Assembly (NCBI GenBank): GCA_947396885.1 | Contig: OX377206.1 | Coordinates: forward strand, 44,003,631 to 44,067,630 | Direction: 5' to 3' | Length of the DNA stretch: 64,000 nucleotides | Origin: Heligmosomoides polygyrus polygyrus | Lineage: Eukaryota > Nematoda > Chromadorea > Rhabditida > Heligmosomidae | Shown here: positions 55,574-64,000 of the stretch, one piece after another | Layout: each line of letters starts with the position of its first letter | Position numbering within the stretch: position 1 is the first letter of the stretch | The notes under the pieces: model-generated | Database searches by the model: none | Seen by the model: only the letters and a program-made list of their open reading frames with translations | Told to the model about the DNA's origin: nothing | Position numbers and translations under genes: made by a program

Positions 55574-58217
55574 TATGTCGTGGATTTTGTTGACAAACGA
55601 CTCGCCTTTATAAATAACGTCGTTAAGAGACTGCTCTCCTCTCTTTTTTTTGACGATGCGTCAAACTTAATCCGGAGGGGGTTTTCTTTGTTTCTCGCCA
55701 AACGCTTGAATGCGGCATGTAGTATTTGCCAACGGCGTTTGTGTCAAGGTCGTATGTCCTTTCAATCACACCTTGGCTTTCGTAATCACTCAGTATCTTA
55801 GAGTACCACTGTTGCTGTGCAGTGTTTGCTTGAAGCTGTTTCTGCAGCGCGGCAAGCCTTTTGACTGCGACCCCGTAGTTGTCGCTCAGGTCACTTACGC
55901 TGTCCTTTAGCGGGAATGGCGCCCTGATATACCCATTAGCAAAGGTAATCAATGAGGAGTACTCCTCAAAATACTTGAAAGCGCTATCGTCTTTCGTATT
56001 CTCCATTGGTTCGATACCTAGGCTTTCTAGTTCAAACATTCTTTGGATGTTATCACTATCCGAAATCTCCAATACAGATGTCATTGAATGCGACATGGCT
56101 GTGGAATCGGTTGTGTCCATGATACCGCGACCATAGATGGTTGGACCGAATACTGTTTTCGCAATATGCAGACCTGATGGAGTTCGTGTATCGGTCGTAT
56201 TCGAAACTACTAGATCATAGTAGCGGTCTAGTCCAACAAGGATATGTGGCAGTTGGCGTTCTCCACGAACCTTTGAGTTCGCTATGAAGATCCCTTCATT
56301 TTGTAGAAATTCTTGATCAATTTCTGCTAACTTAACCGAAGAAAATCCTCCTGTTATGATTGACTTAGTTTGAATAGCCAGGTTGATCTCTTTGCTGTGA
56401 GCGGTACATACTTTCAGAGATACTATGTGGCTTTCAAACTTCTCCATATAACCGCCGATTCCTGACATAATGCAGGTTTCCGTAGTGGTTTTCGGAAGAC
56501 CAAGTCTTTCTGCTAGAGACTCTTGTATCACTGTCTTCTGAGCTCTAGTGTCAAAGAAAAACAGTACTTTTTCAAGACTGCTGTCTTTATTATTCCATAC
56601 GTTTCCTTCAGCTGTCATGAGAACTAGCTGTTCACTTCTGTTTGACAGATCAGGAAATGTAACCTCATTTCCAGTGTTCTGATTGGAATAGAGCGGTTGG
56701 TTTCCGCTCGAATGATTACGACGTGAGTCGATACCAGCGCTAGTGCGCTCTCTATTTGGTATCTGGGGCCTTTGAGCTGCCCTGTTATTGATATTACCGT
56801 TATGGTTATCATTTCTCGGCCACCGATTTGTTTGCGGTGGGTTTAAGATTCCAGGGATCTGCCTGGACCGGTCTTGTGCCGTGCACACTGAGGGATGATG
56901 TGTGCTGCCACACATTGTGCAGTTGGACTTTTGACAGTGACTGCTGGAATGATTTGTTTGGAAACATTTCCAACAAGCCCTTTTTTCCTTCAGGACTGCC
57001 CGACGCTGTTGGCGGTCGGTCATGGTTCTGCACACCATAGAATTGTGGTTTGTCTTACCACAAAATATGCAGAGGACCGATTGACTGTGGCGCTGAGCCC
57101 TGTTGTCATGCTCTTTGTACGAGTAGGTGGAACCTAGACGTTGTTCCACATAAGCCTTGGCGCAGATTTCTTTTTCTAGCGCATCCAGGAGTTCCTCGAT
57201 TTTGAGGATATCGGTGCTTTGATTTTTAACGAGGATGTCTCGCACAATTTCGTATGGAAACTTCTGTAGTATAGTTTCACTCCACATGGGATCGCATGTG
57301 TCCCGAATGTCGTACCCAGCTGACACCATTTGCTTGACTAGGGTTTTTATTGTGTCAAAGCATTCTTGACAACTATGTCCTTGCTTTGACGCAGGTCGCA
57401 AATCGAATAGTTTCTGCACTACCGTTGATCTATTTGTTGGTTTGTTGCCAAACCTTTTGGTTACGGTATCCACTATCCACTGATAATTATCGGGTATGGG
57501 TTTTATACCTCTAATCACCTTCTCTGCTGCACCTTTGAGGCTTTCTTTGAGTAGGGCGATTTTTTCAATAGTGGAGATCTCACTATTGTCGTGTACTAGC
57601 GTTTCAAATACCGCCCAGTACTCGGGAAACTCTTCTGGGTTTCCATTAAACTCCGGTAGTTTTACTGATGGTACCCTCACTGATCGTGAGCCCCTTGTCA
57701 GTTGTGTGGCACTACTGCCTTGATCATTGATGAAGTTGGAATCTCCATCATTGAGCTGGGATGCACCTGGATGTGATGCTCGTATTCTCAGCCTTAGCTG
57801 TACCTTCTGCAGTTCACTTTTGGCATATGCTATCCGCGATTCAATGTTGCAAGCAAATGATGTCGCTTCTTTCAACACTTCCGAATATTGAGATTCTTTA
57901 TCGAACTCTTCTATGTCTGCCAGCATTTCTTTTTGCTCAGATTTTGATTTCGTGGAGTGATAAAATTCCTCCATTTTGTCAATTTTGCTTTGCATGGTTT
58001 CGCTCGCCAATTTTACTTGGCTTAGACATGAGCTAAGAAGCACTGAATTAGCTGTGCATTCTTCTTGACGTTTCTTATCGTCATCGGGGTATACGATCTT
58101 CTGTGTATATGCTTTATACTTATCGAAAAGCCCTTTAACGGCTTCTGCGCTAGCCAATATCGCTTTCTTGTGGAAGAAGAGCGACATTTCCTCGGCTATT
58201 TTGTTTTGTTTGAACAA
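55574..58217 (-). pseudogene. BEL gag, protease and RT N terminus
   Basis: 864 residues from the ATG at 58217 to the stop at 55623. Gag has a long helical N-terminal part, then the Pao gag domain (LPEFNGNPEEFPEYWAVFE), then three CCHC-like zinc knuckles near residues 383-442 (CIFCGKTNHNSMVC, CWKCFQTNHSSSHC, CTMCGSTHHPSVC). The aspartic protease follows near residue 555, but its active site reads DTRAQ where the family has D(T/S)GAQ. RT begins near residue 730 (SQGVIERTY). Two small indels at about 55670 and 55640 shift the frame before the RT palm. Capsid and nucleic-acid-binding functions are expected for gag. Confidence 0.92.
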
Positions 58218-58516
58218 AACCGGATAGTTTAGGGCTGTTAGAGACCCAAGGTTTCGTTAACCGAACCTCTTGTGCAGTTGCGGTAGAGCGAGGCACGATA
58301 TTTAGGGCTGAATTAGCACCAAGGACTGGCTAGGCCAACCTCTTGCGCAGCTGCTGTTGGGCAGGGCACGGAATTTAGGGCTTATTTGCACCAAGGTATG
58401 GAAAAATCCTAATCTCTTCTCGCACAAGTGCAAGGTGTGAAGCAAACTAGTTGCTGGGAAAAAAACAAGTTAGACTAGGCTAACTTCTTGGCTAGATTTA
58501 GCCGATGCACCAGAAA
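58218..58516 (-). other. BEL leader
   Basis: Non-coding leader between primer binding site and gag, with a direct repeat of 'ggctgaNttNgcaccaagg'-like sequence (about 58300 and 58380). A packaging role is possible but not shown. Confidence 0.6.
58501..58512 (-). promoter_or_regulatory. BEL primer binding site for tRNA-Gly
   Basis: The element-sense sequence TGGTGCATCGGC begins 4 nt inside the 5' LTR. It complements a tRNA 3' end GCCGATGCACCA, which is the end I know for metazoan tRNA-Gly(GCC). Confidence 0.75.
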
Positions 58517-58839
58517 TGTCCTGGTTAAGAGCGTATGGTGGCGCTCTGACGTACAATAGGAGTATTCTGGCTCCTTATGCGTACCTCTGTGAGTATGATG
58601 GCTCCACAAGAAGGTTTATTACAGGACCGTAGTGGTCAGTGGTAGAATATGTTGATGTATATCACCAATCCTACAGACACAGGCGTGGCCTCTTTCTATC
58701 AGGCGAGGTCACGCCAAACAAACATTTATGACGGACTTCTCGTTATGGAGTGTCAGATAAGCACCCATGGAGAAGAGATAAGTACCTCTGGACTAGGATG
58801 AAGAGAGGGGGCCGACAGTTCTGGCGGAATGCCAGAACA
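58517..58839 (-). repeat. BEL 5' LTR
   Basis: Intact 323-bp LTR with TG...CA ends. It shows the pre-insertion state of the site disrupted in the 3' LTR. It should hold the promoter and polyadenylation signals; no TATA box is obvious. Confidence 0.95.
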
Positions 58840-58844
58840 ATCTT

Positions 58845-59460
58845 TCTCTTTATGGTATTTAAGAATCATAAGTCCACTTGGAGTTACATCGACAGATAAT
58901 CCTTAAATGTGTGTAGGCATTGTATTAGATTCATTTGTTGTTGCATTTCTGTGCAAAGGTTTTCCCTAAACCTCAGACGACTAACTTGTGACTGGAAGGC
59001 CACGGAGATTTTCAGTGCAATTAAGGTTACCTAATATCGTGCTAAGCTTTCTTTGCGTTACGTTTTGAGTGCAGGATTCCATACGCCTCCATTTGACGAC
59101 ACTACCGGTGTTTATATTATTGGTTGTCAAGCTCCTTTATGGGCAGAAATTATGCACCAACCCACTATATCCCTAGCAGGTAGATTCGTTTAAAAAAATG
59201 TTCAGAATAGATGAACCATAATGGGCACCCATCTATCACGCCCTCCGGCGAGTCTCACCCGCTGCTGCTGGCGCTGCGGGTGAGAGCCGCCGTGAACTGC
59301 GGCAGCCCTCGGAGACCTTTGCGTGCGGCGGCTGCGCGACAACTCGTCCGCGCTGCGGCTTCCACCACACTGGCAGCGTGGGTCCCACTGCGGCGGGAGC
59401 GATATGGACGAGTTTCGGGGTGCTGCCGCGAAACTCTGTAGAGGCCCTTAAACTGCAGCG
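58845..59460 (+). repeat. dispersed repeat X, copy 2 right part
   Basis: Continues the family after the BEL insertion. 58945-59090 matches 39045-39185, and 59290-59445 matches 39185-39335 (gcgacaactcgtccgcgc shared). The GC-rich end is open on the minus strand in both copies, but I would not call it a gene. Confidence 0.7.
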
Positions 59461-59665
59461 CGGCCCGCAGCGGATCCTCGCCAGACTTCCAATGCGCTTG
59501 GGTACTCACTACAATCTACATTTGATTCCCGTACATGATGTTGTGGGTATCTTATGTGCCTTTATAAGGAGAGGGAGCGGTGAATATTAGTATGCCTAAA
59601 CATTGTTTTCAACTAACATTTCTTACCAACAGACATGTCATAGACGAATTCAGGGGTTAGCACTT

Positions 59666-59767
59666 CCATATGAGACAGTGCTGGAAATTTGAAGATAGTG
59701 AAGACAGATTTGAAGACAGCCAAATCTGTCTTCACTATCTTCATATTTCCAGCACTGTCTCATATGG
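59666..59767. repeat. hairpin, 46-nt arms
   Basis: 59666-59711 and 59722-59767 are inverted complements with one mismatch and a 10-nt loop. The sequence to the right of the hairpin is the start of a protein-like frame, so the left arm looks like an inverted duplication of that frame's beginning. Confidence 0.92.
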
Positions 59768-60026
59768 ACAGGACGGGGATACTGACTGCCACACAGACCT
59801 CAGACCGTTTTTCTTCAATCATAACGGTACGGACGAAGAAGTTACTGGACAAAACGTGTGCTCCGAATGCAACGAGAACAAGGGAATCCACATTTATAGA
59901 CATATGCTCTCAAAATATCTGAAGGGCGACATCTCACACTGTTCAGTCTGCTCTCGCCTACAACCGGATGAAGAAGAGGTTTTCGATAACGTTGACTGGA
60001 TCCAGTGCTGCTTATGTGAAAACTAG
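59755..60026 (+). CDS. zinc-finger-like exon, unidentified
   Basis: After the hairpin the frame encodes CSECNENKGIHIYRHML, HCSVCSRLQPDEEE and a terminal VDWIQCCLCEN, with stop at 60026. CxxC pairs followed by a WIQCxxC motif resemble the end of a PHD-type or related zinc-binding domain, truncated by the stop. It could be a transposase zinc-binding tail or a host exon. Confidence 0.4.
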
Positions 60027-60761
60027 ATGCACACTGCATACCTGCATCGATGCAGGTGGTTGCCCCATGATGAAACGTGGTTACAATTGATCTAATGTCA
60101 TTTTTATAAGCAAATGTGTGCCGTTATAAACGTCCCTAACATCTCATCCAAATGATACTGAAGTTTGGCGAGAGTCTGCTGCGAACCGCTCGGTCGGATC
60201 GCGCAGCAGATTACGGTGGCAGGAGATTCTGGTTGATTTCTATAATTCAGTTATTCAAAAACTATGTGAAGCAATAGCCCGCTATGAAACCAATATGGAA
60301 CTGATACACGTGCACGTAGGACGTGAACATGTAAAAGTTTTTTGGCCGTAAAGTCTTAGCGCTACTCTTTATTATATACTCGAAATTAACATTGAACAAA
60401 GTCACACACTACTCAGCTTCTTTTTTCTAGAAAGCTAATGTGGGCAGGGAAAAGAGTGAACTAGCCCGGTCAGACAAACGACATTCTCATCCTTCTCAGA
60501 GTGTGCTACTAAGAGGTATGACAACTTCTTCCGTTGGTTCTCTCCAACCCTGCATTTCCTGCAAGTCAGAGCCTTTGTCACTGGGGGCTTTCGACAAAAT
60601 TTGTGGTTCCAAGAAGTCACAGGAATATTAGAAAAATATGGTAGGATTCTTTTTTTTTGTCAACAGGGAGGACTGGAGTACTATAAACTTTGCAAAACAC
60701 AAACTGTACCACCTAAACTTCACACATTCAAAAGCATATTGGATAAGTATCGCCTATGTTA
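60027..60761. other. non-coding stretch
   Basis: Short frames only; no recognisable gene or named repeat. Confidence 0.5.
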
Positions 60762-60895
60762 GGCCCCGTTTATACTTCGTCGCGGCGCGACGCCACGCCA
60801 CGTATAGTGGCCATATTGATTGTGTGACGCGATCGGTCAATTTGGCCTCATTGCTTGGCCATCGCATCGCGCCGCGATGAAGTATAAACGTGGCC
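60762..60895. mobile_element. PIF/Harbinger-like MITE
   Basis: 134 bp with inverted ends (ggccccgtttatacttcgtc on the left, ggccacgtttatacttcatc as complement on the right), about 29 nt long with 2 mismatches. It is flanked by TTA (60759-60761, 60896-60898). A 3-bp TWA/TTA duplication and GGCC...GTTTATAC ends fit PIF/Harbinger non-autonomous elements. Confidence 0.8.
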
Positions 60896-60950
60896 TTATA
60901 CATCGGCAACGCGTCGCCGACGCTGCGACCCGTCACCGACGTCGTCAACA

Positions 60951-61061
60951 GGGCCGTATGCTCGTGTTCCCCCGTTGGGGGAGACTCAATCAATATCAGC
61001 ATATTATATCACGCTCCAATCCCCTATTGGGGGAGACTCGGGGTAGACGAGCATACGGCCC
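60951..61061. mobile_element. 111-bp TIR mini-element
   Basis: The ends are gggccgtatgctcgt and its inverted complement. The interior holds 'ccccgttgggggagactcaa' and a similar inverted stretch. It is a sister of 62998-63107 and shares terminal gggccgtatgc with the 11843-13379 transposon. The flanks (ACA, CAG) do not form a clean duplication. Confidence 0.8.
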
Positions 61062-61069
61062 CAGATTTT

Positions 61070-62050
61070 GTGGCGGCGTCGGGGACGTTGCCGGTGAACT
61101 AGTCCGCCTGGCAGTGTGCCGAGGCGGCGCGCGGTTTTTCGTCGTGTCGTCTCGTGCACTCCACGCCTCCCTGTTCGCCACACCCCGGAGTCCCTTCCCT
61201 AGCCCAATCTGGAGACTCACCCTGCTCATCTGGCTCTCGCCGCTCGCGCGTGACGGAATTTTTCGGGGACCAGTTCACATGTAATCGCGTCGGGGACGTC
61301 GTTGACAGGAGACCATCGGAGCGCGTTTTCAATGCCATCATTTGGTAACCAGTCTGCCCATAGAAAGGCTAGTTGATCACATCTGCCTCGAATTTGCATA
61401 CATTTTGTGCTTTCCTTAATCTTCAAAAGAAATTCTAATTCTTAACATAAACAAATCTCGCTACCTGTGTTTTCATATAAGTCTCAAACGTCTTCAAAGG
61501 TATCACTAGCTGCAATGTTAGAACCATTCTAACAGTACCAGTATTTTCTAGGATTCCCTGTATTTTTCGCAAGGCATAGTGTGTTTTTAGGTTTTAAACA
61601 TTAAAAGAAGCACAAATCAATCGATAGGTCACTTTGTAAAGAGATTATAACAAGTATTCAAGCGAGACACTATCAATAGATTGTAAAATGCAAAATAACA
61701 AGCGAGTGCATGGCGCAGTCTATCCCGATCATACGTCAAAAAATTCCTATCTTCTTATGCTTTTATATGAGCCCTTAACTTTTCAGTACCATTTTTTTTT
61801 TTGACCAAAGTTATCACCTTCTAACACCTTCTGTTTACATTTCTTGAGACACCATGTATTATTAGAACTAGGCAGTATAAAAAAAGACTCACGCCATCTA
61901 TTAGGTAGAGATGCGTAGGCTATATTTGTAGGCTTTTTTGCTGTTGAAACTCTGTTATCTGTAACAATGCTTGAACACATTTGTTTAAGCCTGGAGCGGC
62001 TGATATAGAGGCTATATGTTGTTACAGGATGTTTTGTTACGATCAAAACT
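61070..62050. other. non-coding stretch
   Basis: 60899-60925 (atcggcaacgcgtcgccgac) and 62655-62684 are imperfect inverted complements, so this stretch may be the interior of a larger Harbinger-like element. The 'ccggagtcccttccct' motif at 61187 is shared with 12592 and 28477. No gene is supported. Confidence 0.45.
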
Positions 62051-62052
62051 CT

Positions 62053-62123
62053 TGCGCCAGGCGGGACTCGAACCCGCATCTTCTGCTTTCCGGGCAGCGA
62101 TGTTCGCCTTACACCACCGGCGC
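62053..62123 (-). tRNA. tRNA-like gene, possible Ser(GGA) or pseudogene
   Basis: On the minus strand a 71-nt cloverleaf can be drawn: 7-bp acceptor stem (GCGCCGG with CTGGCGC, one G-T), 4-bp D stem (GTGT/ACAT), anticodon stem of 4 pairs (CTGC/GCAG), loop CCGGAAA, and a perfect 5-bp T stem (GCGGG/CCCGC) with loop TTCGAGT. A TTTT terminator follows within about 10 nt. Odd points: position 33 is C instead of U, and the anticodon by position is GGA (Ser), yet there is no long variable arm. It may be a pseudogene or a nematode-specific variant. Confidence 0.65.
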
Positions 62124-62997
62124 TGTTTGACCGCACGTAACCTGTTATCTGTCTCAATTTCGTTGTTTGCAGGGGAACACGCCAAAGAAACTTTTTACAT
62201 ATTTTTCCGCGAGTCTTAAAAAAAAAACATTTCACTTCTTTTGTTGGCATAGAAGTGCTACATACTAAAGACCACAAGATTCCTGTGAAGCCCACATCTT
62301 ACTAACCTTAAATGAGCGTTAAGTGTAAAAAAGGCACCATTTGTTCCCGCAAGACGGGCGTTTTTGCACTTTCGATTTCGTAATTCGAAGTCCGCCGAGG
62401 ATGTTGACAGTGCCGGGAACGAAGAACCCACCCACAAACAAAATACTCCCTCGGAGCGCATTTTCTCTCACCCTTGGATGATGTCGGCGACGGCCCGTCG
62501 CCGTGCACAGCACGACGACCGACCCACGGACGACGTCGGCAACGCCCGTCGTCGACCCGTCTGTGGCGACGTCACCGACGTCCACGACGCGTCTGTGACG
62601 ACCAGCGTCGCCGACGTCGGCGGAGGAAGTATAACAGCCCCTGCTGAGCTCTCGGCGACGCGTCGCCGAAGTATAACATAGGCCTATCTGGGAACCTCAT
62701 TCCAAAGTTGCACTTGATTCCCGCTGATGTTCACTATTGCTCTAGTATATTCCCTCTCTGTCACATTATGTTTCTTTCTATTATTTAGCATTCTGTTTTA
62801 GCTAGATGAAGGTCGGTGTTGTGTTGGATAGTTTGTCTGGTGATTGTTATGGAACAGTGTTGTAGCATGGAATTCCATGTAATAAATACAAATACAAACC
62901 CGATATCCGTGTATGTCGGTGTCTGTATGAGGTCGTTCATCACGGGGTCGAGCGTTCTACCCCCGTCGTCCCCTGGCCCGCCCACCCCCAACCTCTG
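62124..62997. other. non-coding stretch with gtcg-rich segment
   Basis: 62480-62670 is rich in gacgtc/gtcgccg motifs that form many small inverted repeats, probably subterminal repeats of a DNA transposon. 62900-62943 (gtatgtcggtgtctgtatga) is shared with 46215-46258. No gene. Confidence 0.5.
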
Positions 62998-63107
62998 GGG
63001 CCATATGCTCGTGTTCCCCCAATGGGGGAATTCAATCAATATCAGCATATCTTATCACGCCCCAATCCCCCATCGGGGGAGACTCGGGGTAGACGAGCAT
63101 ACGGCCC
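62998..63107. mobile_element. 110-bp TIR mini-element with CTG duplication
   Basis: Begins gggccatatgctcgtg and ends with the inverted complement cgagcatacggccc. It is flanked by CTG on both sides (62995-62997, 63108-63110). About 90% similar by eye to 60951-61061. Confidence 0.85.
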
Positions 63108-63764
63108 CTGGGCTTGCTCGAGAGTCCAGTGGCTGCCTTACGAGCAAGTGGAGATGCAGATATTTGCCACGCCTCTGTTTAAAGGGTAGAATGCCACTCC
63201 GCCGTTCATCGCTGCACATCTGCTCAGTCAGTTGCTTGTAGATGTGCTGATAGTTGTTTCTAGATATCAAAGTGTTTCAGGGAAGTAGAGTCGGTGTTCC
63301 AGTGCAAGCATAACGTTTCACTATGAAAACTATGGGAAGCATTGGCCAGTGCCGGTCTGTCCAACAATCGCGCCCCAATGAGAATCGCGCCCCCCCCAGT
63401 CCACCAAATCCCCGGGCGCTCCTGCTTTTTGGAAACCTTTCACACCTCGGTCGAATTGTATCGTTTGTAGGTCGACCAACGAAATATGTTAGGGTATGTG
63501 TGTTGCGTGTCGCTTGGTGTATGGAGCAAGTGTGATACATTATCGAGATGTTTAGCCTTTGTAGCAACGTGAACTTGGCGCAGTTTCAGCGCTATTAATT
63601 TCTAAGGCATCAGTGCTTGAAAGCCTTGGTGGAGGAACAAGGATAACGTTCCTCTGCGTGACAGAAAGGCTGTAAGCACTTAAATGATCTGAAAAAAGTG
63701 GGCGTTGACGCTAGGACGAATTCGAATATGTTGTCTCCAGTGTTTGATAAACTTACAACCGAAA
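63108..63764. other. non-coding stretch
   Basis: Short frames and a short C-run (63391-63397). I see nothing I can name. Confidence 0.5.
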
Positions 63765-64000
63765 AAAAACCAGTCTGAGTTGTCCACCGTAGTTTCGAAG
63801 TGAAATTCAGGGAAATCGTTACGGGACCGAGTTGCCTATCCCTCTGCTAATCAGTCGCTGCAGCTAGTGATATTTCCTTGCATGCTTCTCCGGCGCAAAT
63901 AGGTTCGATGGGGGTGGGTGCTTCTGATGGGCAGAAAATCTCATACAGCATCGTAGCGTCGTTAATGTCCTTCATCCATGGCTCCAATGTATATAGCCTG
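63765..64000. repeat. dispersed repeat Y, copy 2
   Basis: Same orientation and order of modules as 31490-31780, running off the window end. Here the G-run after GGCGCAAATAGG is short. Confidence 0.75.

Larger units (their letters stand above)
47183..58839 (-). mobile_element. BEL/Pao LTR retrotransposon with envelope gene
   Basis: Complete element on the minus strand: two 323-bp LTRs (TG...CA ends), a 5-bp duplication ATCTT (47178-47182, 58840-58844), primer binding site, gag, protease, RT, integrase and an envelope-like gene. Without the nested RTE it is about 8.2 kb. The LTRs differ at 5 of 323 positions by my alignment, so insertion is fairly recent. Several frame breaks and an internal deletion make it non-autonomous. 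Nematode BEL elements with envelope genes of phlebovirus type are known (Cer7-like, Tas). Confidence 0.95.

Overview
The window is eukaryotic nuclear DNA, most likely from a strongylid nematode of the hookworm type. The evidence is dense non-LTR and LTR retrotransposons, short introns with TTT(C/A)AG-type acceptors, an SR splicing-factor exon, an assembly gap of 200 Ns (31013-31212), and no operons or ribosome-binding sites. The hookworm assignment rests on my recognition of the RTE-type endonuclease/reverse transcriptase family and was not checked by a search. Nearly everything is repeat. Only a handful of exons look like host genes.

Layout. 1-5500: dispersed repeats, a near-perfect 35-nt hairpin (3518-3595) and the left arm (about 3590-4935) of a large inverted repeat whose right arm is at about 15600-17430. 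5513-8958: RTE copy A1 (minus strand, 10-bp target-site duplication). 9160-9405 and 15000-15290: two 42-bp-unit AT-rich arrays. 9766-14321: a second LINE (family B, minus strand, 18-bp duplication) with a tRNA-like 5' end, interrupted by a 1.5-kb terminal-inverted-repeat element (11843-13379). 17.4-20.9 kb: dispersed repeats, a mariner transposase remnant and a 48-bp minisatellite.

20876-30151 is bounded by hAT-like inverted ends (CAGGGATGAGC) and a near-perfect 8-bp duplication. Inside it lie a long alternating purine-pyrimidine palindrome (22.0-22.66 kb), two unidentified multi-exon minus-strand gene fragments (23.1-25.2 kb), an orphan first exon of an SRSF1/RSP-3-like SR protein (26670-26830), poly-G repeats and a small secreted-protein ORF. 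30.1-39.4 kb: minisatellites, hairpins, a 5'-truncated RTE copy A3 (34551-35096) and a dispersed repeat family that recurs at 46.2-47.2 and 58.8-59.5 kb.

39.6-45.9 kb: two inverted arms of over 1 kb flank a tyrosine recombinase gene (43644-42720, one frameshift) with the full R-K-HxxR-W-Y set. 47183-58839: a complete but disabled BEL/Pao element (minus strand) with 323-bp LTRs, a tRNA-Gly primer binding site, gag, protease, RT, integrase and a phlebovirus-like envelope gene. RTE copy A2 (47339-50764) sits inside its 3' LTR with an exact 12-bp duplication. 59.4-64 kb: a 46-nt-arm hairpin, a PIF/Harbinger-like MITE, two mini-elements sharing ends with the 11.8-kb transposon, and one tRNA-like gene.

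Insertion order can be read directly in two places: BEL into a repeat, then RTE A2 into the BEL LTR; and family B LINE, then the 1.5-kb DNA element. The A and B LINE copies, the BEL and the recombinase all carry frame breaks, so no autonomous mobile element in the window looks active as written.
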